Origin: Candidatus Latescibacterota bacterium
GTDB taxonomy: Bacteria; Krumholzibacteriota; Krumholzibacteriia; WVZY01; JAKEHA01
DNA: 30,862 bases
Assembly (NCBI GenBank): GCA_022615275.1
Contig: JAKEHA010000080.1
Location: forward strand, 1-30,862
Direction of reading: 5' to 3'
Below are positions 7,214 to 14,684 of this stretch, piece by piece (the stretch's first letter is position 1; every line of letters begins with the position of its first letter). The notes under the pieces were generated by a model. The model had not been told where the DNA came from. It saw nothing but the letters and a program-made list of their open reading frames with translations, and searched no databases. Position numbers and translations under genes: made by a program.

Positions 7214-8725
7214 ATGTCTACCGTTCAAGTCAAAGAAACGCTCAATTACATCGGCGGCAAGTGGACGCAATCGCGCACGGGCCGCGTCGGGGAGAACCGC
7301 AACCCCGCCGACGACACGGAAGTCGTCGGCACCTTCCAGGAATCGAGCGCACAGGACGCCGACGACGCGGTCGCGGCGGCCAAGAAGGCGTACGCATCGT
7401 GGCGGGTGCTGCCCGCGCCCAAGCGCGCGGAATACCTGTTCAAGGTCGGCGCCATCCTCACCGAGCGCAAGGAAGCGTACGCACGCGACATGACGCGCGA
7501 GATGGGGAAGATCCTCGCGGAGACGCGCGGCGACGTCCAAGAGGGCATCGACACCGCGTTCCTCTCCGGCGGGGAAGGTCGGCGCTTGTTCGGCGACAAG
7601 GTCCCGTGCGAGCTCCCCAACAAGTCGGGCTGGTCGGAGCGGCACCCGATCGGCGTGTGCGGGCTGATCACGCCGTGGAACTTTCCGATGGCGATCCCCA
7701 CCTGGAAGCTGTTCCCGGCGCTGGTGTGCGGTAACACCGCGGTGCTCAAGCCGGCCAGCGACACGCCCATGTCGGCGTTCAATCTCGTCGAGGCGTGCGA
7801 AGCCGCGGGGCTCCCCCCCGGCGTGGTCAACCTCGTCACCGGCGACGGCGTCGGCGTCGGCGGGCGTCTGGTCGAACACCCCGACGTACGCGTGATCTCG
7901 TTCACCGGCTCGTCGGCGGTGGGGCGGCGCATCGCGGAGTCGTGCGGCAAGAGCTTGAAGCGCGTCGCCCTCGAGCTGGGCGGCAAGAACGCGCAGATCG
8001 TCATGGACGACGCCGACCTGGATCTCGCGCTCGAGGGCGTGCTGTGGGGCGCTTTCGGCACCGCGGGTCAGCGCTGCACCGCGACCAGCCGCTTGATCCT
8101 ACACAAGCCCATCAAGAAGAAGGTTCTCGACATGCTGGTCGATCGCGTCAAGACGCTCAAGCTCGGCAACGGCCTGGACGAGACCGTGCAGGTGGGACCG
8201 ATGGTGAGCAAGTCGCAGCGCGAGGGTGTCCACCGCTACGTCGAGATCGGGATGAGCGAGGACCGCGCGCGTCTGGTGTGCGGCGGCGAGTTCTACACCG
8301 AAGGCGAATGCGAGAAGGGCTGGTTCTATGCGCCCACCATCCTCGACGGTGTCACTCGCAACATGCGCATCGCCCGCGAGGAGATTTTCGGGCCGGTGCT
8401 CGCGGTGATCGAAGCCAACGACCTGGACGACGCCATTTCCATTCTCAACGACACGCCCTATGGACTCTCGAGTTCGATCTACACGCGCGACGTCAACCAG
8501 GCGTTTCACGCCATCCGCGACATCGAGGCGGGCATCACCTACGTCAACGGGCCCACCATCGGCGCGGAAGTCCAGCTGCCGTTCGGCGGCGTCAAGGACA
8601 CCGGCAACGGTCACCGCGAGGCGTCGCACACCGTGCTCGATATCTTCACGGAGTGGAAGTCGGTCTACGTGGACTACAGCGGTCGCTTGCAGCGCGCGCA
8701 GATCGACACCGAGTCGGCGGAGTAA
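7214..8725 (+). CDS. NAD(P)-dependent aldehyde dehydrogenase family protein
   Basis: A 503-residue, full-length member of the aldehyde dehydrogenase superfamily, which oxidises aldehydes to carboxylates with NAD(P)+ in the cytoplasm. The ATG at 7214 has AAAGG five bases upstream; the in-frame TTG at 7157 adds a basic stretch unlike the family. Visible landmarks are Asn156 in TPWNFP, Glu254 in LELGGKN and the nucleophile Cys288 in GQRCTA; the Glu-to-Cys spacing of 34 matches the family. The C-terminal half has EEIFGPVLAV, PYGLSSSIYT and PFGGVKDTGNG. The overall pattern resembles the Kuenenia-type uncharacterised group (CAJ73105-like), so the substrate cannot be named. Three bases separate it from the pyruvate phosphate dikinase gene, implying co-expression and perhaps a link to central carbon flow. 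Confidence 0.93.
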   Translation: MSTVQVKETLNYIGGKWTQSRTGRVGENRNPADDTEVVGTFQESSAQDADDAVAAAKKAYASWRVLPAPKRAEYLFKVGAILTERKEAYARDMTREMGKILAETRGDVQEGIDTAFLSGGEGRRLFGDKVPCELPNKSGWSERHPIGVCGLITPWNFPMAIPTWKLFPALVCGNTAVLKPASDTPMSAFNLVEACEAAGLPPGVVNLVTGDGVGVGGRLVEHPDVRVISFTGSSAVGRRIAESCGKSLKRVALELGGKNAQIVMDDADLDLALEGVLWGAFGTAGQRCTATSRLILHKPIKKKVLDMLVDRVKTLKLGNGLDETVQVGPMVSKSQREGVHRYVEIGMSEDRARLVCGGEFYTEGECEKGWFYAPTILDGVTRNMRIAREEIFGPVLAVIEANDLDDAISILNDTPYGLSSSIYTRDVNQAFHAIRDIEAGITYVNGPTIGAEVQLPFGGVKDTGNGHREASHTVLDIFTEWKSVYVDYSGRLQRAQIDTESAE

Positions 8726-8728
8726 GCG

Positions 8729-11380
8729 GTGACGGCGGCGCGCGCGGTGCGCAGCAAGAAGTACGTGTACCACTTCGGCGCGCCCCGTGCCGAGGGTGCG
8801 GCCGCCATGAAGGAACTCCTGGGCGGCAAGGGCGCCAACGTCGCCGAGATGGCCAACCTCGGCATCCCCGTCCCGCCCGGCTTCACCATCACCACGGAAG
8901 CGTGCACGCACTTCATGGGCCATGCGGGTGGATACCCCGAAGGCCTGCACGACGAAGTCGCGGAGCACCTGCATCTGCTCGAGAAGGAAACCGGAAAGCA
9001 GTTCGGATCGACGGACAACCCGCTGTTGGTGTCGGTGCGCTCGGGCGCGCGCGCGTCCATGCCGGGCATGATGGACACGGTGCTGAACCTGGGTCTCAAC
9101 GACGAGACCGTGCAGGGCCTCTATGCGCGCACCGGCAACCCGCGCTTCGCGTTCGACAGCTATCGCCGTTTCATCCAAATGTACGCCGACGTGGTGATGG
9201 GCGTGCCTTCGCAGCTCTTCGAGCACGCACTCGCGAATAAGCGCGCCGAACTCGGCGTGGCGGCCGACAACCAGCTCGACGCCGGCGCGCTCGCGGAGGT
9301 GGTGGACGCGTTTCGAACGATCGTGCGCGACGCCTCCGGTACCGAGTTTCCGCACGACCCGGACGCGCAATTGTGGGGTGCGGTGGCCGCGGTCTTCAGG
9401 TCGTGGAACTCACCGCGCGCCGTCTCCTATCGCGCCATGTATCGCTATCCCGATCACTGGGGCACCGCGGTCAACGTCCAGGCGATGGTGTTCGGCAACA
9501 TGGGCGACGACTGCGCGACCGGGGTCGCCTTCACGCGCGACCCGTCCACGGGAGAGAGGCGCTTCTTCGGCGAGTACATGGTGAACGCGCAGGGCGAAGA
9601 CGTGGTGGCGGGGATTCGCACGCCGCTGCCGGTCGACGGGTCGCCCGAGAGCCTGGAAGCGCGCATGCCCGCGATCTATCGCGACCTGGTGGGACTGGCG
9701 GGCAAGCTCGAGCACCACTTCACCGACGTCCAGGACGTCGAGTTCACCATCGAGTCGGGGCGGCTGTGGATGCTGCAGACCCGCAACGCGAAGCGCACCG
9801 GGCGCGCCGCTGTGCGCATCGCGGTCGACATGGTCGAGGAGGGATTGATCGACGTGCGCACGGCGATGAAGCGCGTCGCGCCCGAACAGATCGATCAGCT
9901 GTTGCACCCGACCATCGATCCCGAGCGCGCGCCCGAGCCCATCGCGAAGGGACTCCCCGCCTCGCCGGGTGCCGCATCGGGGCGCGTCGTGTTCGCGGTC
10001 GAGCGCGCGGTGGAGATGGCCAAGGCGGGCGAACAGGTGGTGCTGGTGCGCAACGAAACCTCGCCCGAGGACATCGACGGCATGAAGGTGGCGCGCGCTA
10101 TTTTGACGGCGACCGGCGGCATGTCGTCGCACGCGGCACTGGTCGCGCGCGGAATGGGCAAGTGCTGCGTGGTGGGGTGCACGGGCCTGCAAGTCGACTA
10201 CGAGGCGCGCGAGTTCAAGGTCAACGGACGCGCGTTTCGGGAGGGTGACGAGATCACGGTCGAAGGCAGCACGGGCAATGTGTACGCGGGTCGCATCCCG
10301 ACCATGCGCGTGGAGCTCGACCGTACCTTCGACCGCTTCATGGAGTGGGTCGACTCGGTGCGCCGCCTGGGGGTGCGGGCCAACGCGGACACGCCCGAGG
10401 ACGCGGTCACCGCGCGCCGCTTCGGGGCCGAGGGTATCGGCCTGTGCCGGACCGAGCACATGTTCTTCCGCGAGGACCGCATCGACTGGGTGCGCCGCAT
10501 GATCCTGGCCGGTACGCGCGAGGAACGCGTGGCCGCACTCGAGAAGATCCTGCCCATGCAGCGAGACGACTTCGTGGGCGTGTTCAAGGCCATGGACGGC
10601 TATCCGGTCACGATTCGTTTGCTCGACCCGCCGCTCCACGAGTTCATACCGACGCAACCGGACGAAGTCGAAGCGCTGGCACGCCGCATCGGCGTCGACG
10701 TGGAGACGCTCGAGGCCAAGGTGCGAGCGCTGCACGAGTTCAACCCGATGCTCGGGCACCGCGGGTGCCGGCTCGGCATTACCTTTCCCGAGGTGTACGA
10801 GATGCAGGTGCGCGCGATCGTCGAGGCGGCGTGCGCCGTGCAGAAAGACGGCGTCGACGTCGAACCGGAGATCATGATCCCGCTGGTGGGACTGAAAGCC
10901 GAGCTGGCGCGCATGCGCGAGCTGGTGGTAAAGGAAGCCGACCGCGTGCTCGCCGCCAAGCGCGCCAAGATCGACTACACGGTCGGTACCATGATCGAAG
11001 TGCCGCGCGCGGCCTTGACCGCCTCCGAGATCGCGCAAGTGGCGGACTTCTTCTCCTTCGGAACCAACGACCTTACCCAGATGACGTTCGGATTCAGCCG
11101 CGACGACGCGGCCAAGTTCCTGGTGCACTACGTCGAAGAGGGCATTCTGCCGCGCGATCCCTTCGAGACCATCGACGTGGACGGTGTCGGCCGGTTGGTG
11201 CGCCTGGCCACCGACGAAGGCCGCCGCGCCAAGCCCGAGCTCAAGGTGGGCGTGTGCGGCGAGCACGGCGGTGACCCCGCCTCGGTCCGCTTCATGCACG
11301 AAGCCGGACTCGACTACGTCAGCTGTTCGCCCTACCGCGTGCCCGTCGCGCGCCTGGCGGCCGCGCAAGCCGCCCTTTGA
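8729..11380 (+). CDS. ppdK: Pyruvate, phosphate dikinase
   Basis: An 883-residue protein, the usual length for PPDK, which interconverts pyruvate + ATP + Pi with phosphoenolpyruvate + AMP + PPi. The GTG start has GGAG six bases upstream. Domains in order: ATP-grasp nucleotide-binding part (about 15-350, beginning YHFG and GGKGANVAEM), swivelling phosphohistidine domain (about 406-525) with catalytic His468 in GGMSSHAALVARGMGKCC, and the PEP/pyruvate barrel (about 535-883) with GLCRTEHMFF, GHRGCRLG, FGTNDLTQMTFGFSRDD and Cys843 in CGEHGGDP. All core motifs look intact. The stretch before the histidine reads TATGG rather than the common TARGG, and Ser replaces the usual Thr two residues before His. 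Its stop overlaps the next start by four bases. In this setting it could serve PPi-dependent glycolysis or PEP formation. Confidence 0.97.
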   Translation: MTAARAVRSKKYVYHFGAPRAEGAAAMKELLGGKGANVAEMANLGIPVPPGFTITTEACTHFMGHAGGYPEGLHDEVAEHLHLLEKETGKQFGSTDNPLLVSVRSGARASMPGMMDTVLNLGLNDETVQGLYARTGNPRFAFDSYRRFIQMYADVVMGVPSQLFEHALANKRAELGVAADNQLDAGALAEVVDAFRTIVRDASGTEFPHDPDAQLWGAVAAVFRSWNSPRAVSYRAMYRYPDHWGTAVNVQAMVFGNMGDDCATGVAFTRDPSTGERRFFGEYMVNAQGEDVVAGIRTPLPVDGSPESLEARMPAIYRDLVGLAGKLEHHFTDVQDVEFTIESGRLWMLQTRNAKRTGRAAVRIAVDMVEEGLIDVRTAMKRVAPEQIDQLLHPTIDPERAPEPIAKGLPASPGAASGRVVFAVERAVEMAKAGEQVVLVRNETSPEDIDGMKVARAILTATGGMSSHAALVARGMGKCCVVGCTGLQVDYEAREFKVNGRAFREGDEITVEGSTGNVYAGRIPTMRVELDRTFDRFMEWVDSVRRLGVRANADTPEDAVTARRFGAEGIGLCRTEHMFFREDRIDWVRRMILAGTREERVAALEKILPMQRDDFVGVFKAMDGYPVTIRLLDPPLHEFIPTQPDEVEALARRIGVDVETLEAKVRALHEFNPMLGHRGCRLGITFPEVYEMQVRAIVEAACAVQKDGVDVEPEIMIPLVGLKAELARMRELVVKEADRVLAAKRAKIDYTVGTMIEVPRAALTASEIAQVADFFSFGTNDLTQMTFGFSRDDAAKFLVHYVEEGILPRDPFETIDVDGVGRLVRLATDEGRRAKPELKVGVCGEHGGDPASVRFMHEAGLDYVSCSPYRVPVARLAAAQAAL

Positions 11381-12171
11381 TTCGTCCTCGTATCGACCGC
11401 GTCGTGCGCGAGGCCGTGCTGGTCTCGCTCGCCGTGGCCGTGGTCGCGGCCGCGACCGGCGCGCTCTGGCTCTCCGCGACGCGCGTCGCGAGCGATCCAC
11501 CGTTGTTCGGCTTCGTCGCGTGGACGCTCGCGGGCGCGGCGGCGACCGCGTCGCTCGCGCTCGCGATGTCGCGCCTGTTTCGACGCGAGAGCGAGCGGCA
11601 AAGGCTGCCGTCCCTCGGTTTGCCCAATGCGCTCACCCTCGTGCGCTTCGTGCTGATCGCACCCGCCGTGGTCCTGCTCCTCGAGGGCCGCTACCCCGAG
11701 GCGCTCGCATGCTATGTCGTGCTTTCTGCCACCGACGTGGCGGATGGCATCGTCGCGCGACGGCGCAAGGCGGTGAGCGAGTTCGGCGTGGTCGCGGATC
11801 CGCTGGCCGACGTCCTTTCGACGTTCGCGATCTTCACCGTGTTCCTGGCCCGCGGATGGTGCCCACTTTGGCTATACGTCCTCCTGGCGAGCCGCTACGC
11901 GATGCTGTTCCTAGGCTCTTTTTTCCTGTTTCTCGCCACCGGACCCTTCTCGTTCCGGGCCACGGTACCCGGCAAGATTGTCGGGGTGGTGCAGGCCGCG
12001 GGAGCCTGCCTCGTCATCGCCGGGGCCATGGTGGGCGGGCTCGATCCGTCCACCGAGAGGGTGCTATTTGCTTTTCTCGGTATCGGATTTGCATCTATAG
12101 TCCTCTCTCAAGCGGTTATCGGATGGAGGTTGGCACGACGGAGGGTGTCGCCCAGTGGACCTACGGGGTAA
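11377..12171 (+). CDS. CDP-alcohol phosphatidyltransferase, integral membrane
   Basis: A 264-residue membrane enzyme. It carries the complete CDP-alcohol phosphotransferase signature DG-x2-AR-x8-G-x3-D-x3-D, with Asp120, Asp123, Asp141 and Asp145 as metal/substrate ligands, preceded by the typical PNALTLVR. These enzymes move a CDP-linked phosphatidyl (or phospho-alcohol) group onto an alcohol such as glycerol phosphate, inositol or serine; the acceptor cannot be told here. Two hydrophobic segments (about 14-34 and 43-65) form an N-terminal extension beyond the ~180-residue core, followed by four or more further membrane segments. The TTG start overlaps the preceding TGA by four bases and no clear ribosome site is visible, so translational coupling is likely; GTG 11404 is the alternative start. 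The next gene overlaps it by 17 bases. Confidence 0.88.
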   Translation: MIRPRIDRVVREAVLVSLAVAVVAAATGALWLSATRVASDPPLFGFVAWTLAGAAATASLALAMSRLFRRESERQRLPSLGLPNALTLVRFVLIAPAVVLLLEGRYPEALACYVVLSATDVADGIVARRRKAVSEFGVVADPLADVLSTFAIFTVFLARGWCPLWLYVLLASRYAMLFLGSFFLFLATGPFSFRATVPGKIVGVVQAAGACLVIAGAMVGGLDPSTERVLFAFLGIGFASIVLSQAVIGWRLARRRVSPSGPTG

Positions 12172-12640
12172 TTCGGCGGTCTTCGGACCTATCTCGATTC
12201 TCCAGTTGATCAACCTCGCCCAGTCGACGGGCGAATTGGTCTTCGAGAACGGAGAGAACGCCGCGCGCGTTTACTTCGAGAACGGCAGCGTTTCGTACGC
12301 CGAGATCGCCAATCGCCGTATGAAGTTGGGAGAGCACCTGCTCGCCCAGGGTCTCATTACGCGCGAGCGCCTCGAGCGCGCGCTGGCGGAGAAGGACAAG
12401 GCGACGCGCCTCGGCGCCGCCCTGGTCGAGATGGGTGCGATCGACGCGCGCACGTTGCGCCGCGCCATCGAAGAGCAGATCAAGGAAGTGGTCTACGAGA
12501 TCGTGCGCTGGCGCGCGGGCCGCTTCCGCTTCACCAGCGGCCGCCGCCCCAAGGCGCAAGACGTTTTTATCGATATTCCGCTCGATCATTTGATTCTGGA
12601 AGGCTTGAAGCGTCTGGACGAAGAGGGAGTGGTGCGGTGA
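12155..12640 (+). CDS. DUF4388 (PATAN) domain protein with GspE-N-like segment
   Basis: A 161-residue soluble protein; the GTG at 12155 has GGAGGG nine bases upstream. Residues 8-55 and 110-128 match the DUF4388/PATAN pattern: ISILQLINLAQSTGEL, ARVYFENGSVSYAE, then VYEIVRWRAGRFRF. Between them, residues 57-105 read KLGEHLLAQGLITRERLERA and LGAALVEMGAIDARTL, two helical repeats like the N-terminal domain of type II secretion/pilus ATPases (GspE-N/MshEN). PATAN domains usually occur in gliding, chemosensory and gene-regulatory proteins of myxobacteria, cyanobacteria and FCB lineages. A regulatory or scaffold role is likely; no enzyme activity is visible. It overlaps the preceding gene by 17 bases and the next by four (GTGA). 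Confidence 0.85.
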   Translation: MDLRGNSAVFGPISILQLINLAQSTGELVFENGENAARVYFENGSVSYAEIANRRMKLGEHLLAQGLITRERLERALAEKDKATRLGAALVEMGAIDARTLRRAIEEQIKEVVYEIVRWRAGRFRFTSGRRPKAQDVFIDIPLDHLILEGLKRLDEEGVVR

Positions 12641-13770
12641 TCTCGCGCCGGCTCCTCGCCCTCCTCGCCCCCCTCGTCTTACTCCTCGACCAACCCTCTG
12701 CCGCCACCACCGCGGCCTCGCTCGCGGACCGCATTGCGATCGACGGTGATCTTTCCGACTGGGCGAGCGACGAGTGGGTGCTCGATGCGACGAGTACCCT
12801 CCCCGAGACCGACGGCGATTCGCGCTGGGGTGCTTCCGAAGAGATCGTGCGCGTGGGTGTGACGTGGGACGCGAGTTATGTGTACCTCGCGGTCGAATTT
12901 CGCGCGTCGTCGGCGTCGGTATTCGCAGCACTCGGCTACGGACCGGGTGGGTTGGCCTCTCTCGACGGTGCCGGCACGTTCCGGCGCGCGATCGACTTTC
13001 CCTTCGCACCGAACGTCGCCGCCCTCGCCCCGATCCGCGACATGCCCACGCTCGCGCGCGTCGACGACCGCGGCGTTCTCGTGCTGATGGACCGTGCGCT
13101 CTCACCCGCGGTCGTGCGTGCGCCGCCCGGTGAACCGGCCGTGTTCGAAGCGGCACTGCCGTGGTCGCAGCTCTCGCTCGTGCGGCCGCTGGAACTCTCG
13201 CTCGCCTTGACCGGCGACGAAGGAGCCGGGGCTGGCGACGCCGCACCGGATCCGTCGGTGGCACTCCCGGCGAGCCCGGGTCCGTGGTCGAAGACGCGCG
13301 TGTCGCTCGATCGCTGGCTGTCGATTCCCGCCGACGCCGACCAAGATGGCACCGCCGACCCGGGTGTGTCGCCGCGTTCCGCGGTCATCGTTCGCACCGA
13401 CGACGACGCGACGGAATCGCGCGCGGACGGACTCGACGTCGACGCGCGCGTGGTACCCGGCGTGTTCGCGCCCGACCGCGGCGAAGAGGCAACGCTCGAG
13501 GTCGCGATCGTGGGCGACGCGATCGACGAGGTGTTCGCGACTGCGCGCGTCTACTCGGTGGACGGGACGCTGGTGCGCGTGCTGTACGAAGACGCCGCCC
13601 GGTCGGTGACAGGCGGCGCGCTCTCGCCGAGTCCCCAGGATCGCTGGGACGGGCGCGACACCCATGGCCGCGTGGTGCCGGGCGGGGTGTACGTGGTCGC
13701 GTTCGAATGGGGGCTCGTACGCGGCGAGCGCGCGGGCCGCTCGAGCGCCGGAGTCGCGGTCGCGAGGTGA
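12637..13770 (+). CDS. Exported CBM9-like domain protein with C-terminal FlgD-Ig-like domain
   Basis: A 377-residue protein. The GTG at 12637 overlaps the previous stop by four bases and has GAGGGAG seven bases upstream. A leucine-rich signal peptide ends near PSA (residues 20-22). Residues ~30-200 look like a CBM9/DOMON-type beta-sandwich, opening with IDGDLSDW (35-42) and 'VGVTWDASYVYLAVEF'. A DADQDG loop near residue 233 resembles a calcium-binding turn. Residues ~280-365 carry a FlgD-Ig-like domain: ATARVYSVDGTLVRVLY, RWDGRDTHGRVVPGGVYVV. Unlike the tails at 962 and 7086 it has no PNP motif, so it may be structural and not a sorting signal. The following gene is a PorV-like barrel. Probably periplasmic or cell-surface; ligand unknown. 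Confidence 0.85.
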   Translation: MISRRLLALLAPLVLLLDQPSAATTAASLADRIAIDGDLSDWASDEWVLDATSTLPETDGDSRWGASEEIVRVGVTWDASYVYLAVEFRASSASVFAALGYGPGGLASLDGAGTFRRAIDFPFAPNVAALAPIRDMPTLARVDDRGVLVLMDRALSPAVVRAPPGEPAVFEAALPWSQLSLVRPLELSLALTGDEGAGAGDAAPDPSVALPASPGPWSKTRVSLDRWLSIPADADQDGTADPGVSPRSAVIVRTDDDATESRADGLDVDARVVPGVFAPDRGEEATLEVAIVGDAIDEVFATARVYSVDGTLVRVLYEDAARSVTGGALSPSPQDRWDGRDTHGRVVPGGVYVVAFEWGLVRGERAGRSSAGVAVAR

Positions 13771-13775
13771 TGTCG

Positions 13776-14684
13776 ATGCGCGCGCCACGTCGTCGATGGT
13801 CGGCGCGTCGCGCGGCGGCGGGGCTCGCGGTGTTTGTCCCGCTCCTCGCGGCCGCGAGCGCGGACGCGCACTTCGAGGGAGCGATCCTCTCCTCGCGTAC
13901 CGCGTCCTTGGGCGGCGCCTTCGTCGCCATCGCCGACGATCCCTCGGCCGGGGTCGACAACCCCGCGGGGTTGAGCGGCCTCGTGCAGCCCTCGCTGCTC
14001 GCCACCTACCAGAATCCTTTCGGCGTCGACGGCCTCGACGAAGGCTTCGTCGCGTTCAGCATTCCCGCGCGCGTCGCCACCGTGGGCGCGGCGTGGTTCC
14101 ACCGCGGCCTCGACGGGGCGCTCTCCGAAGATCTCTTCACGTTGTCGATCGCGCGCGACTTGAAGCGCACCTCCGAGGACGCGTCGCTCTCGATCGGCGC
14201 CAGCGTCGACTTCGCGAGTATTTCCGCGCGCGGCGCCATCGACGAGAGCGACACCGCGGTGTCGTTCGGCGCGGGCGTGCTCTTGCGCCCCTTCGCGTTC
14301 ATCGGGATGGGCTACAACATTCGCAATATCAGCGAGCCGTCGATCGATCTGGTCGCGGAGGGTGCCGCGAGCACGCCGCTTTTGCGCGCGCAGGCGGTGG
14401 GCCTCTCGTACTACTGGGACAACCGGCTGACCGTGACGGCGGAGACGTACGAGGACGCTTCGTCGTGGCGTTCGCGCGCCGGCGTCGAGCTGCGGTTGGG
14501 GCCGCACGTGATGCTGCGCGGCGGGCTGGAAGCGTCGCGCGCGTCGGCGGGCGTAGGCATTCTGTGGCGCAGCGTGGGCTTCGACGCGGGGTTTCTATCG
14601 CACGAAGCACTGGGCGCGAGCTACGTGATGACGTTCCGTTACGCGCGAAAGGAACCGGCGAAGCCGTATGGCACGACGCAGTAG
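13776..14684 (+). CDS. PorV/UPF0164-type outer-membrane barrel protein
   Basis: About 302 residues. Three in-frame starts compete (GTG 13767, ATG 13770, ATG 13776). The last is preferred because GAGG (13764-13767) is eight bases before it, while 13770 would overlap the previous stop by one base. A signal peptide (MRAPRRRW, hydrophobic core, cleavage near ADA) precedes SRTASLGGAFVAIADDPSAG and DNPAGL, the hallmark opening of PorV/PorQ-like (UPF0164) barrels. The rest is a series of alternating beta-strands (FVAFSIPARVATVGAAWFH, LSIGASVDFASI, VSFGAGVLLRPFAFIGMGYN). PorV shuttles type IX cargo in Bacteroidota; whether this relative does so is unknown, but proteins with FlgD/T9SS-like tails occur in the same window. 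It overlaps the next gene by 17 bases. Confidence 0.82.
   Translation: MRAPRRRWSARRAAAGLAVFVPLLAAASADAHFEGAILSSRTASLGGAFVAIADDPSAGVDNPAGLSGLVQPSLLATYQNPFGVDGLDEGFVAFSIPARVATVGAAWFHRGLDGALSEDLFTLSIARDLKRTSEDASLSIGASVDFASISARGAIDESDTAVSFGAGVLLRPFAFIGMGYNIRNISEPSIDLVAEGAASTPLLRAQAVGLSYYWDNRLTVTAETYEDASSWRSRAGVELRLGPHVMLRGGLEASRASAGVGILWRSVGFDAGFLSHEALGASYVMTFRYARKEPAKPYGTTQ

Noticed and set aside
13161..13769. In-frame extension of the PorV-like gene upstream of 13767
   Set aside because: It overlaps the CBM9-like gene in another frame, is Arg-rich and low complexity, and would bury the signal peptide.
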